This document shows, in pieces, positions 28,021 through 36,850 of a DNA stretch of 42,219 nucleotides. The notes under the pieces were generated by a model. That model saw nothing but the letters and a program-made list of their open reading frames with translations. It had not been told where the DNA came from and searched no databases. The first letter of the stretch is position 1; each line of letters starts with the position of its first letter. The stretch comes from Clostridiaceae bacterium. Its GTDB lineage: Bacteria > Bacillota > Clostridia > DSM-8532. The DNA lies in NCBI GenBank assembly GCA_012521615.1, contig JAAYMA010000094.1, positions 1-42,219 on the forward strand. Direction: 5' to 3'. The translations under genes and the position numbers were made by a program.

Positions 28021-28941
28021 TTACTCCCAAAGTTTCTTCGGATAAATCCCTTTTTTTCTGAGCTCCGCTATAGCCGATACAACTAATTCCTTGTCTTCTT
28101 TGTATGTAACGCCGTACCATTTGTCCGGTGATTTCAGTACCCTGACGGTTGCCTTTTTCTCCTTGAGCAGTTCTCCGACCACATCGGGCAGGAAATACTC
28201 GCCTTTAAACGGATTTGTTGCCAGAGTATCTTCAAGAAATACAGGAAACCTGTTGTTCAGCTCATTTAATATACTTTTTGTAAACCCCCACAAATTCATT
28301 GATACAAGGGTGTCTTCCGGGATGAATGTCCAGTTGGTTCCTCCATCTTCGGTATATGCAGGCTGATTGTCTATCTTTTCAATTCTGGTTCTTTCCTTGA
28401 TATTTATCAGATAACCGTCAGGACTAACTGTACATACACCTCTTGCCACATGTCCATGATCTGTGAGTGTGTTCTTGATGGCGTATCCCACCATGCAATA
28501 CCGGTATTTGTCATCATCATGAGAATTTGAAAGCCAGTCATATATCAATTTGAAGGAATTATTTCCGTAATAGTCATCGGCATTTATAACCGCGAAGGAG
28601 CTGTTTAACTTGCCCATACAGCTTAAGACCGCATGACCGGTGCCCCAGGGCTTGACCCTTCCTTCCGGTTTTTTAAATCCTTCGGGAAGATTGTCAAGAT
28701 CCTGATATACGTATTCAACCTGAACATGTTTTTCAAGCCTGTCTCCTATTCGCTCCCTGAAATCTGCCTCAATATCCCGGTTGATAATGAACACAATCTT
28801 CTCAAAACCGGCTTGTACGGCATCATAAACAGAATAGTCTATTATCAGATGATTCATGTCATCAATCGGATCAATCTGTTTAAGCCCGCCATATCGGCTT
28901 CCGATACCTGCTGCCATAATAGCCAATACTGGTTTTTCCAT
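28021..28941 (-). CDS. Sugar-1-phosphate nucleotidyltransferase-like protein
   Basis: A 306-residue NTP-transferase-fold protein. The N-terminal signature LAIMAAGIGSRYGGLKQIDP is a nucleotide-binding loop, VINADDYYGNNSF carries the metal-binding Asp, and the TEDGGTNWTFIPEDTLVSMNLWGF block is characteristic of this clostridial group. It would transfer a nucleotidyl group (probably UMP) to a sugar 1-phosphate, such as the product of the kinase encoded next. It is the first gene of the operon, with AAGGAG upstream. The base and sugar specificity are unproven. Confidence 0.82.
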   Translation of the reverse strand: MEKPVLAIMAAGIGSRYGGLKQIDPIDDMNHLIIDYSVYDAVQAGFEKIVFIINRDIEADFRERIGDRLEKHVQVEYVYQDLDNLPEGFKKPEGRVKPWGTGHAVLSCMGKLNSSFAVINADDYYGNNSFKLIYDWLSNSHDDDKYRYCMVGYAIKNTLTDHGHVARGVCTVSPDGYLINIKERTRIEKIDNQPAYTEDGGTNWTFIPEDTLVSMNLWGFTKSILNELNNRFPVFLEDTLATNPFKGEYFLPDVVGELLKEKKATVRVLKSPDKWYGVTYKEDKELVVSAIAELRKKGIYPKKLWE

Positions 28942-29320
28942 CGGCTCAACTCCTTGATAAATTGGTTGGTATCCTGCGATTTGTCATCAGTTTAACTTCA
29001 TACCAATTATATACTGATTTAAAAGATAAATATTTATCGGAAATTGCATTTAATTTATACTTTTTTGGGAAACAGGGGATTTGACTGGACCATTGAAACA
29101 AACTGCGGCAGCTGGCCTCAATTTGCTGTCATTTGCAAAAATAAGGGCCATGAGAATACCCGCTTTAAATGGTTATAAAGTTGTAATAGCCGCAATTGCC
29201 GGTCAAGGCTTTATAAATTTATGTATTAAATTTGCACGATTATTTTGAATATATTATAATTATTTAAACAAAATTCATTAATAGTACATGATGAGTAATA
29301 TGGTAAAATAATCCTTTAAA
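28942..29320. other. Divergent intergenic region with a GC-richer island
   Basis: About 380 bases between the sugar operon and the AraC gene. The flanks are very AT-rich, but about 29070-29215 is clearly richer in G and C and is open for about 68 codons on the plus strand (to a TGA near 29248) with no ribosome site or good start. I recognise no protein or RNA family in it. Confidence 0.4.
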
Positions 29321-30256
29321 ATGGACAATGGGTATATTATGGGCAGTTATTATGAACCTCTGACTTTAAAACAGGAGATTGTCATTGAGAAAATTGTTAC
29401 AATTCACTATTTCGAATATACCAGTGATTTCTTTTTTCCCGGAGAACTGCATGATTTCTGGGAATTTCTGTTCGTGGACAAGGGAGAAATCGATGTAGTC
29501 GCCGATACAAAATCATTTACATTAAAAAAGGGCGAACTGATTTTTCATAAGCCAATGGAGTTTCATAGCCTTAAGGCTAATGGGGTTATAGCCCCTAACC
29601 TGGTTGTAATGGCTTTTGCATGCAATAGTCCTGCCATGAAGTTCTTTGAAGATAAGATTCTTCGTGTAGGTGACGATGAACGCAATATAATGGCGGATAT
29701 TATCAGCGAAGCCAGGAATGCATTTATATCGCCTCTTGATGATCCAAATCTCAAGAAACTTGAGAGAAACGAAAGCAATCCACTGCTCGGAAGTGAACAG
29801 ATTATAAAAATCAGTCTTGAAAAAATGCTTATACAGATGCTACGGAAAGGTGAAAAAAAAGAAAATTACAAAAAAATCACTTCTTCAATAAAAGAAAAAG
29901 CCGAACAGGAAATTTTCAACAAAATCATACTGTATTTAGAAGACCATATCAGTGAGCAAATAAGCGTAAAGGAACTGTGCAGGATATTCAATATAAGTTA
30001 TTCTTATCTTCAGAAGCTCTTCAAGAAAAAAACGGGCGGGGGGGTAGTAGAGTATTTTGGCAGAATTAAAATCGAAAAAGCAAAGGAATACATAAGGGAA
30101 AAAACGTACAATTTCACAGAAATAGCCCAAATGTTGGGGTACAGTTCAATACATTATTTTTCCCGCTGTTTTAAAGCAGTTACAGGAATGACCCCAACCG
30201 AATATGCCACTTCAGTAAAAATCCGATCAGAAAATCTCCGGGAATTTTGGATATAG
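29321..30256 (+). CDS. AraC-family transcriptional regulator with cupin sensor domain
   Basis: A 311-residue regulator. The N-terminal half is a cupin-like ligand domain (FFFPGELHDFWEFLFVDKG; KKGELIFHKPMEFHSL). The C-terminal ~100 residues are two helix-turn-helix units: ISVKELCRIFNISYSYLQKLFKKKT and NFTEIAQMLGYSSIHYFSR followed by CFKAVTGMTPTEYA. Such proteins commonly control sugar uptake and use. There is no good ribosome site at ATG 29321; the in-frame ATG at 29339 is an alternative. It lies divergent from the sugar-activation operon, which is a possible target. Confidence 0.9.
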   Translation: MDNGYIMGSYYEPLTLKQEIVIEKIVTIHYFEYTSDFFFPGELHDFWEFLFVDKGEIDVVADTKSFTLKKGELIFHKPMEFHSLKANGVIAPNLVVMAFACNSPAMKFFEDKILRVGDDERNIMADIISEARNAFISPLDDPNLKKLERNESNPLLGSEQIIKISLEKMLIQMLRKGEKKENYKKITSSIKEKAEQEIFNKIILYLEDHISEQISVKELCRIFNISYSYLQKLFKKKTGGGVVEYFGRIKIEKAKEYIREKTYNFTEIAQMLGYSSIHYFSRCFKAVTGMTPTEYATSVKIRSENLREFWI

Positions 30257-30272
30257 AATCATAAATCAGTAT

Positions 30273-30703
30273 TCATCGTTTGCTTTTTTCAAGCATTTCT
30301 TTTCTGTACTCCAACGGTGTTTGCCCGACTGCTTTCTTGAATGTTTGAGAGAAATACGACTGGGATGAAAAACCTACAATGCTTGCAATCTGAAGGACCG
30401 AGAAATTGGTTGTTTCAAGAAGGCGCTTGCTTTCCTCTATTCTTTTCTGATTCAGATGATGGGAGGGATACCATAACACTCGTTGAAGCTGTGGGACAAA
30501 TAATATTTGTTCAAATGGCAGAAGGCCGCCAGAGTATCCAAAGTAATATCATCCTTGAAATTTTTGTCTATGTATTCCTTTACGCGTTTGCATTCATAAT
30601 TGCTTCTGACATATGAAGTGGTTGTCAGATCATATGTTATGTGTTTCTTGATTAATCTCAGGAAAATGTCGAGCAGATTCTGACAGGCAGCTTTCGGCTG
30701 TTT
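30273..30703 (-). pseudogene. Truncated and frameshifted AraC-family regulator
   Basis: Read on the minus strand, 30703 to ~30463 encodes the end of an AraC sensor domain and the first helix-turn-helix (NLLDIFLRLIKKH; LDTLAAFCHLNKYYLSHSF; NECYGIPPI). The frame then hits TGA. The reading resumes in another frame with HLNQKRIEESKRLLETTNFS and the second helix-turn-helix, ending GQTPLEYRKEM. One lost base between PI and the YLNQ-like position explains the shift. The N-terminal cupin domain (~150 residues) is missing altogether; upstream of 30703 the sequence switches into the chemoreceptor's coding region. It is not functional. Confidence 0.85.
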
Positions 30704-30732
30704 TTACATCCATAAGTATTCGTAAAAAGATT

Positions 30733-32694
30733 ATGACCGCATTTATCGTTCCGGTTATGCTGATTGTTTTTCTGGGCTTGTTTTCCTACAGGATGGCAGC
30801 TTCAGAAATAAAAAAACAGGCCGTAATCTCTGCTGAAACACTTGTGAGGGGACAAGGAGAATACCTCAGTTTACTCGCTTCCAGCATCAGAAACGTTTCT
30901 GACCAGATTATCACAAACAGCGACATAAGCAGGTATTTCAGCAATATTGACAAAGGTTTGATGGGGTCGGAGGCTTTCAGTCTGTCAAACACTATAAACA
31001 AAAGCCTTAATTCAATAATTATCGGAAATGATAATATCAGGTCTATTACAATAATAGGCAGGACTAAAGCAATAAGTACAGACTCAAACATTGATGCAAA
31101 GCTTCTTTCTGAAATTGATACCACAAGAGTTTATCAGCTGGCTGCTGAGGCAGAAGGCAGCCCGGTATGGGTTGGACGGGCAGAGTTTATGCCTGAAAGT
31201 ACACTGATATGTGCCCGGGTACTAAAGAATAACCTGCAAAATGATGTAGCCGGACTCATGCTGATTGATATAAAGCCTGAAATTATCCAGGGTTTGCTGG
31301 ACAATCTGAGACTTGGGGAAAGAAGCAGTCCTCATCTGATTATTGACGGAGTTGATCTTGGTGACGGGTATCTTGTTGAAAACAGTTATTATCAAAGAAT
31401 ACTGTCTGCCGGGGATTTCTTCGGATCGGATATTATAGCACACAATGGCAATAATCACCTGATAGTGTATAGCAAGCCAATGGATAACAGTTTTATATTG
31501 GCAACAATGCTTCCGTTAAAAGACCTTTTGTCGGGATCGTACAGTATTCTTGTCATAACACTGGCTATAATGATACTTGCTGTTGCCGTCTCAGTATGTA
31601 CGGCTGTGACTATTTCACGGAATATGGCTGCCACCATAAAAATCATTTCCCACTCGGCTGAGCAGGCTGCCCGGGGAGATCTTACCACAATTCCGACAAC
31701 AAAGCGGCGTGATGAATTGGGCAAACTTACCGTAAGTATAGGCATTATGATAGAGAAAATGCGTGAACTTATAGGCTGGACTGCAATAAGTGCCCGAAAT
31801 GTTGCAGAGACTTCCGTTGAATTGTCAGTGTCAACAAAGGATATTGTCGTTTTGTCAGAAAATATTACTAAAACCATGGATGAGATTGCAACAGGCGCAG
31901 GGCAGCAGGCACTGGATGCAGAAAACGGATACAATAAAGTTATGGTCCTTGCCGACAAAATCAGGGATGTAAGAGACAATGCAATGCATATGAACGATAT
32001 GTCTGTCAAAACAATGGAACTAACGGATTTAGGTCAATCAGCCATAAAAAACCTTGAGTCGAAAACAAAGCAGACAAATTCCATTGTGCAGGATATTTTG
32101 AATGATATAAACGCTCTTGACAACCAGTCTAAAATAATCGGCCAGATTATAAAGGTCATTACCAAAATATCCGATCAGACAAATCTTCTTGCTTTAAATG
32201 CAGCAATTGAAGCTTCAAAAGCGGGAAAGACGGGATACGGATTTTCAGTTTTGGCGGACGAAATCCGTAAACTTGCTGAACAGACCAAAATGTCAGCACA
32301 GGAAATATTCGGCATAATGAATGTGGTAAGAAAGCAGACACAAGAGACTGTCAGAAAAGCCCGGTTGACTGAAGAAATACTTGCTTCCCAGAATGTGGCG
32401 CTTCATAAGGCAATTACCTCATTCAATTCAGTCTCGGAAGCACTTCAGGATTTTGTTACCAGACTTATGAATGTTTTGGAAATGATCGGTCAGATTGATA
32501 CTTACAAAAGTGAAGTAATTAATTCCATACAGAACATTTCGAGTGTAACTGAACAAACGGCTGCTGCCACACAAGCTGTGAATTCTTCGGTTGATCTTCA
32601 GCTGTCCAAATTACAGATGCTGCTTACCGAAGCAGAAAAGCTCAAAGATGGGTCACAAAAACTTAATGAGGCCATCAAAAAATTCAAAGTTTAG
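30733..32694 (+). CDS. Methyl-accepting chemotaxis protein with truncated start region
   Basis: A 653-residue chemoreceptor. TM1 is at ~4-20, a Cache-like periplasmic-type sensor domain at ~25-265, TM2 at ~275-297, HAMP at ~298-350 and the signalling coiled coil after that. The conserved CheA/CheW contact tip reads [20 protein letters not shown], followed by [16 protein letters not shown]. The frame is open upstream, and [10 protein letters not shown] begins before the ATG at 30733, matching how these proteins usually start (M-x-SIRKK). That ATG has no Shine-Dalgarno. The natural start codon and ribosome site seem to have been lost with the adjoining AraC sequence. The protein body itself is intact. 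Confidence 0.85.
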   Translation: MTAFIVPVMLIVFLGLFSYRMAASEIKKQAVISAETLVRGQGEYLSLLASSIRNVSDQIITNSDISRYFSNIDKGLMGSEAFSLSNTINKSLNSIIIGNDNIRSITIIGRTKAISTDSNIDAKLLSEIDTTRVYQLAAEAEGSPVWVGRAEFMPESTLICARVLKNNLQNDVAGLMLIDIKPEIIQGLLDNLRLGERSSPHLIIDGVDLGDGYLVENSYYQRILSAGDFFGSDIIAHNGNNHLIVYSKPMDNSFILATMLPLKDLLSGSYSILVITLAIMILAVAVSVCTAVTISRNMAATIKIISHSAEQAARGDLTTIPTTKRRDELGKLTVSIGIMIEKMRELIGWTAISARNVAETSVELSVSTKDIVVLSENITKTMDEIATGAGQQALDAENGYNKVMVLADKIRDVRDNAMHMNDMSVKTMELTDLGQSAIKNLESKTKQTNSIVQDILNDINALDNQSKIIGQIIKVITKISDQTNLLALNAAIEASKAGKTGYGFSVLADEIRKLAEQTKMSAQEIFGIMNVVRKQTQETVRKARLTEEILASQNVALHKAITSFNSVSEALQDFVTRLMNVLEMIGQIDTYKSEVINSIQNISSVTEQTAAATQAVNSSVDLQLSKLQMLLTEAEKLKDGSQKLNEAIKKFKV

Positions 32695-32726
32695 CTGCTG
32701 ATTATTCGAGAAAAGTTGACAATCAG

Positions 32727-32750
32727 ACAGGGAAAAAGACATATCCCTGT
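32727..32750. repeat. Short perfect inverted repeat after the chemoreceptor gene
   Basis: ACAGGGA and TCCCTGT are separated by ten bases. No T-run follows, so its use as a terminator is doubtful. Confidence 0.4.
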
Positions 32751-32851
32751 ATTCAAACTTATAAAAATGAATTTTTTACTGGAACAATGTAGAGAATTTG
32801 GTACCATGAAATACTTCAGCAACATATCTAAAAATCTAAGCAATAATGATA

Positions 32852-32881
32852 TTGAATTAGTGTAGTTCTAATAAATATAAT
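32852..32881 (+). promoter_or_regulatory. Near-consensus sigma-A promoter ahead of a gene remnant
   Basis: TTGAAT (32852-32857) and TATAAT (32876-32881) are 18 bases apart. A strong AAAGGAGG follows at 32904-32911, then ATG at 32920, yet no intact gene comes after. Confidence 0.65.
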
Positions 32882-32919
32882 CAAAATAAAGAACAAGAAT
32901 TATAAAGGAGGATATGTTC

Positions 32920-33049
32920 ATGAAGAAAATATTATGGTTACACAGAGACGGATATCTATTGGGAAAAAGCAAAAAAAGCAGACGTGAACAAGGACGGACA
33001 GGTCAATATTGAGGATATGACGATGATAGCTCTGACTTTAATCAGATAA
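32920..33049 (+). pseudogene. Remnant of a dockerin/EF-hand-containing gene
   Basis: After AAAGGAGG and ATG 32920, the initial frame gives only 30 unremarkable codons. In the next frame, from about 32927 to the TAA at 33047-33049, the translation reads YWEKAKKADVNKDG followed by QVNIEDMTMIALTLIR. The D-V-N-K-D-G-Q-V-N-I-E-D segment is a clean calcium-binding EF-hand/type I dockerin repeat with Asp/Asn at the coordinating positions. Only one repeat is present and no N-terminal secreted domain exists, so most of the parent gene is missing. A cellulosomal or other secreted origin is inferred. Confidence 0.65.
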
Positions 33050-33089
33050 TCATGAATGAACAGATAAGCATTGAAATTGCAATTTTTTC

Positions 33090-33122
33090 AGCGGGCCGCC
33101 CGTTTTTTCCGGACAGCCCGCT
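33090..33122. terminator. GC-rich hairpin before smc
   Basis: AGCGGGC pairs with GCCCGCT; an inner GGGC-C-GCCC runs into six T, so alternative structures exist. It probably terminates transcription of the remnant upstream. Confidence 0.6.
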
Positions 33123-33150
33123 TTGCGTTATCTGCGTTTTTCCTTTATAT

Positions 33151-33178
33151 TTGCTTAATTCAAGTTCTGTGATAAAAT
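33151..33178 (+). promoter_or_regulatory. Predicted smc promoter
   Basis: TTGCTT (33151-33156) and TAAAAT (33173-33178) are 16 bases apart and 39 bases before the smc start. Confidence 0.45.
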
Positions 33179-33216
33179 AAAAAAATAGTCATAAGTAAAC
33201 GTACGAGGTGTTCTGT

Positions 33217-36200
33217 TTGTATCTGAAATCCATAGAGATACAAGGCTTTAAATCTTTTTCCGATAAAATAGTTTTACAATTCGATAAAGGCATTACAGCA
33301 GTTGTCGGTCCCAACGGCAGTGGCAAGAGCAATATTGCAGACGCTGTGCGCTGGGTTTTAGGTGAGCAAAGTGCAAAAACACTGCGCGGCACCAAAATGG
33401 AGGACGTTATTTTTGCTGGGACTCAGTACCGAAAACCGGTGGGATTTGCTTATGTCGCCATCACTATTGACAATTCCGACCGTATTCTTCCCATAGACTA
33501 CGAGGAGGTCACGGTCTCAAGACGTATATATCGTTCAGGAGAAAGTGAGTATTGTCTTAATAAAACTCAATGTCGGCTTAAGGATATACAGAGACTTTTT
33601 ATGAATACCGGTGTAGGTAAAGAGGGGTATTCTATAATAGGTCAGGGTCGTATTGATGAAATACTAAGTACAAGATCGGAAGAAAGGCGGCTGGTGTTTG
33701 AAGAGGCGGCTGGTATTACCAAATACAAAGCCCGCAAAAAAGAAGCTGAAAAAAAGCTTGAAAACACCAAACAGAATATTTTGCGTATAACTGATATTCT
33801 TACTGAACTTGAAACCCAGTTAGGTCCGCTGGAGCAGCAGGCCGAAACTGCCAGGAAGTACATAGAATTGAGCAATGAACTGAAAGTAAACGAAGTAAGT
33901 CTGTTTCTTGATACAATTGACAAGTTGAAGGTTAAAATAGAAGAAATTGATGACAAAATAATGATCATAAAAGATCAGATAGAGGAAGAAAATTCAAAGA
34001 TCGAGATTATCAGGAACAATAATCGAAGCAAGAACGAATACCTTGAAAAAAGAAAGAAAGAGCTTGAAAGCCTTAAACAGACTGTTCACAGGTTAGAAAC
34101 AGAAATAGAGAAAAGCAGTGGACAGATAAAACTGTGTGAAGAAAAAATTAATCACCTTACATCCAATAATGAGAATTTCGGTCAGGATATAGTAAGCATC
34201 AAAGAGCGTATTAATCAGATAGAGGATGAAATCAGCAAGAAACAGAAACGGATTAATCAGCTGGAGAAAGATAATGAATATTTTTCTGCACTTTTGAAAG
34301 AGGCCACCAGCAGACTAAATGAGATTCTTGCCCGTCTTGATGAGGGAGAACGCCTGATAGAAAAAACCAAGCAGGACATAATGGACAAGCAGGATGTGCT
34401 TTCAGATCTGAAGATTAACCTTAATAATCTTTTGAACAATCTGGACAATTACAGGGAAATTCAAAAGAAATTAAGGGATGAAATCCGCCAGTCCATATTG
34501 GAAAAAGACCGGGAAAATATGAAGAAAGAAGATCTCGATGCATCCTTGAGGGAATTTAGAAACCAAATTAGTATTTCCAAGGATTGTCTGGCACAGCTGG
34601 AGCAGGAGAAAGCCAAAACTCAGAAAGTTTATGATGAACAAAAAAGAAAACTCGATCAGATCAGGCAGGGCATAAGCTCCATGCAGTCCAAATATAAAGT
34701 GCTCAGTGACATGGCAGACAGAATGGAGGGCTACAGCAATAGTGTCAAAGCTGTAATCAGACTTTCGGAAAATGGCGGAATAGAAGGTATACATGGTGCT
34801 TTAATCCAGCTTATAACCGTGGACAAACGTTTTGAGACTGCCATAGAGGTTTCCCTGGGCGGAGCTTTGCAAAATATCGTTACCGAAGATGAATATTGTG
34901 CCAAAAAGGCTATAGAATATTTAAAGAAAAACCGGCTTGGAAGGGTTACTTTTCTGCCCAAAACAAGTATAAAGCCAAGGACTCTTGATAGTAATGTACT
35001 GTCTAAAGTAAGAACTATGAAAGGTTTTGAAGGCGTTGCCTCTGATAAGGTAAGCTGTGACAAACAGTACAGGGAGATACTGCAATACCTTTTGGGCAGG
35101 ACTGTCATTGTCGACAATATGGATTCTGCCATAGAAATGGCCAGATATTTTAATTATTCTTTTCGTATTGTAACCCTTGACGGAGAGATACTCAACAGTG
35201 GCGGATCAATGACTGGCGGCAGCTCCGGAAACCATTCCACAAGTCTGATAGGACGAAGCCGGATTATCAGAGAGTTGAAAGAAAATATTGATAAAATGAC
35301 TCTTCAGGAGCAAAAGGTTGTTCATGAGATTAAAGAACTTGAAAGTAGTCTCAATTCAATAGACAAAAATATTGAAGAAGAAAGAAAAAATCTTTCTGAT
35401 CTTGAGCTAACAAGACTGAGGGATGAAAGTCATATTGCCCAGATAGCCGAGAATGTCCGAAAACTATCGGCTAAAATAGAAATGGATAAACAGCAGGATG
35501 CTGAAATAGAAAAACAGACTGCAGATCTGGAGGCAGAAAGCCAACAAATCAGAATTCAGATAAAGAGTGTAGAGGATGAGATTGCTGAATTAAAGGAAAA
35601 GGTATTGTCCCATCAAACTCAAAACAGGGATGAGCAGCTTAAAAGAAATGAGCTGCACACAGATATAAACGATTACCGTGTTTCTGTCAATTCAATCCTC
35701 GAAAGTATTCAGCATGTAACTGAACAGATTGAGCAGCTTAATTCTGAAAAGATTAATATTCTGGAAAGCCTGGCTAGGCGCGAGGCTGAAAGGGAGCGTA
35801 ATATTGAAAAAATTCATGACCTTAATGCCGAGATAGTTGGTTTAAATAAAAAGATTACCCAGTTAAAAGAAGAAAAGGTAGGAAAAGAACTGATCATTGA
35901 AGGCGTTCTGGAAGAAATACAGGTTGTGGAAGAAGAACTTTCAGGCATGCTTGATAAGGTTACTGATCACAATAATACTATAATAAAGCTTCAGGAAGAG
36001 CAGGGAAGACTTGATTCCAGAAAAGCAAAAATGGAAAGCGAGCTTGAAACTATACAAAACAGACTATGGGACGAGTATAACCTGACCTATGGGAATGCCC
36101 AGGATATGAAAATTGAAATCCAGAATCCCAGGGTTATTCAAGCCAGAATCAACGAATTAAAAGCTCAAATACGTGAGCTGGGGCCAGTAAATGTTGCTGC

Positions 36201-36798
36201 TATTGAAGATTTTGCAAAGACTAAAGAGCGATATGGCTTTATGAAAACCCAATATGATGACCTTATTAAGTCCCAGGAAAAACTTGAGCGGGTAATTCAG
36301 GATATAGTAAGGGTAATGAAGAAACAGTTTGTTGAGCAATTTGAACTTATTAACAAAAATTTCAGTATAGTCTTTAAAGAACTTTTTGAAGGGGGATATG
36401 CAGAAGTACAGCTTGCGGACAGTGAAAATGTCCTGGAAAGTGATATTGATATAATTGTACAGCCACCCGGCAAGAAGCTGCAGAATATGATGCTGCTTTC
36501 GGGCGGGGAAAGAGCTATGGTTGCAATTGCACTCATTTTTGCTATTTTAAGAATGAGACCTGCGCCTTTCTATCTTCTCGATGAAATAGAAGCTTCCCTT
36601 GACGATTCCAATGTTTACCGTTTTGCAGATTATCTCAGGAGGTATAAGGAACAGTCCCAGTTCATTGTCATTACCCACAGGAAGGGTACTATGGAAGCGG
36701 CTGATGTAATGTATGGGGTAACTATGGAGGAACATGGTGTTTCTAAAGTAATTTCTATGAAGATGGATGATAATATGCAAAGGGCAGATGCTGTTTGA
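33217..36798 (+). CDS. smc: Chromosome segregation ATPase SMC
   Basis: An 1193-residue SMC protein that compacts and segregates the chromosome together with ScpA/ScpB. Walker A is GPNGSGKS at 31-38. Long coiled coils cover ~170-500 and ~670-1000. The hinge domain at ~510-660 includes GGIEGIHGALIQLI and NSGGSMTGGSSG. The ABC signature LLSGGERAM is near 1093-1101 and Walker B is LLDEIEASLDDSN with D1122/E1123. The start is TTG 33217 (MYLKSIEIQGFKSF), seven bases after GAGGTG. The usual upstream rnc gene is absent here; ftsY follows 52 bases downstream as in most Firmicutes. Confidence 0.97.
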   Translation: MYLKSIEIQGFKSFSDKIVLQFDKGITAVVGPNGSGKSNIADAVRWVLGEQSAKTLRGTKMEDVIFAGTQYRKPVGFAYVAITIDNSDRILPIDYEEVTVSRRIYRSGESEYCLNKTQCRLKDIQRLFMNTGVGKEGYSIIGQGRIDEILSTRSEERRLVFEEAAGITKYKARKKEAEKKLENTKQNILRITDILTELETQLGPLEQQAETARKYIELSNELKVNEVSLFLDTIDKLKVKIEEIDDKIMIIKDQIEEENSKIEIIRNNNRSKNEYLEKRKKELESLKQTVHRLETEIEKSSGQIKLCEEKINHLTSNNENFGQDIVSIKERINQIEDEISKKQKRINQLEKDNEYFSALLKEATSRLNEILARLDEGERLIEKTKQDIMDKQDVLSDLKINLNNLLNNLDNYREIQKKLRDEIRQSILEKDRENMKKEDLDASLREFRNQISISKDCLAQLEQEKAKTQKVYDEQKRKLDQIRQGISSMQSKYKVLSDMADRMEGYSNSVKAVIRLSENGGIEGIHGALIQLITVDKRFETAIEVSLGGALQNIVTEDEYCAKKAIEYLKKNRLGRVTFLPKTSIKPRTLDSNVLSKVRTMKGFEGVASDKVSCDKQYREILQYLLGRTVIVDNMDSAIEMARYFNYSFRIVTLDGEILNSGGSMTGGSSGNHSTSLIGRSRIIRELKENIDKMTLQEQKVVHEIKELESSLNSIDKNIEEERKNLSDLELTRLRDESHIAQIAENVRKLSAKIEMDKQQDAEIEKQTADLEAESQQIRIQIKSVEDEIAELKEKVLSHQTQNRDEQLKRNELHTDINDYRVSVNSILESIQHVTEQIEQLNSEKINILESLARREAERERNIEKIHDLNAEIVGLNKKITQLKEEKVGKELIIEGVLEEIQVVEEELSGMLDKVTDHNNTIIKLQEEQGRLDSRKAKMESELETIQNRLWDEYNLTYGNAQDMKIEIQNPRVIQARINELKAQIRELGPVNVAAIEDFAKTKERYGFMKTQYDDLIKSQEKLERVIQDIVRVMKKQFVEQFELINKNFSIVFKELFEGGYAEVQLADSENVLESDIDIIVQPPGKKLQNMMLLSGGERAMVAIALIFAILRMRPAPFYLLDEIEASLDDSNVYRFADYLRRYKEQSQFIVITHRKGTMEAADVMYGVTMEEHGVSKVISMKMDDNMQRADAV

Positions 36799-36850
36799 TC
36801 TTACATGATAAATCAACATTAATAAATAACTACTGAAAGGATAAATGTTT

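Noticed and set aside
32920-33012. A real 30-residue protein after the strong ribosome site
   Set aside because: The peptide is basic and featureless, while the adjacent frame over the same bases encodes a recognisable EF-hand; a remnant is the simpler reading, though not proven.
34731-35132. 133-codon minus-strand open frame inside smc
   Set aside because: It lies fully within the conserved hinge region of smc, has no ribosome site and encodes no recognisable protein.
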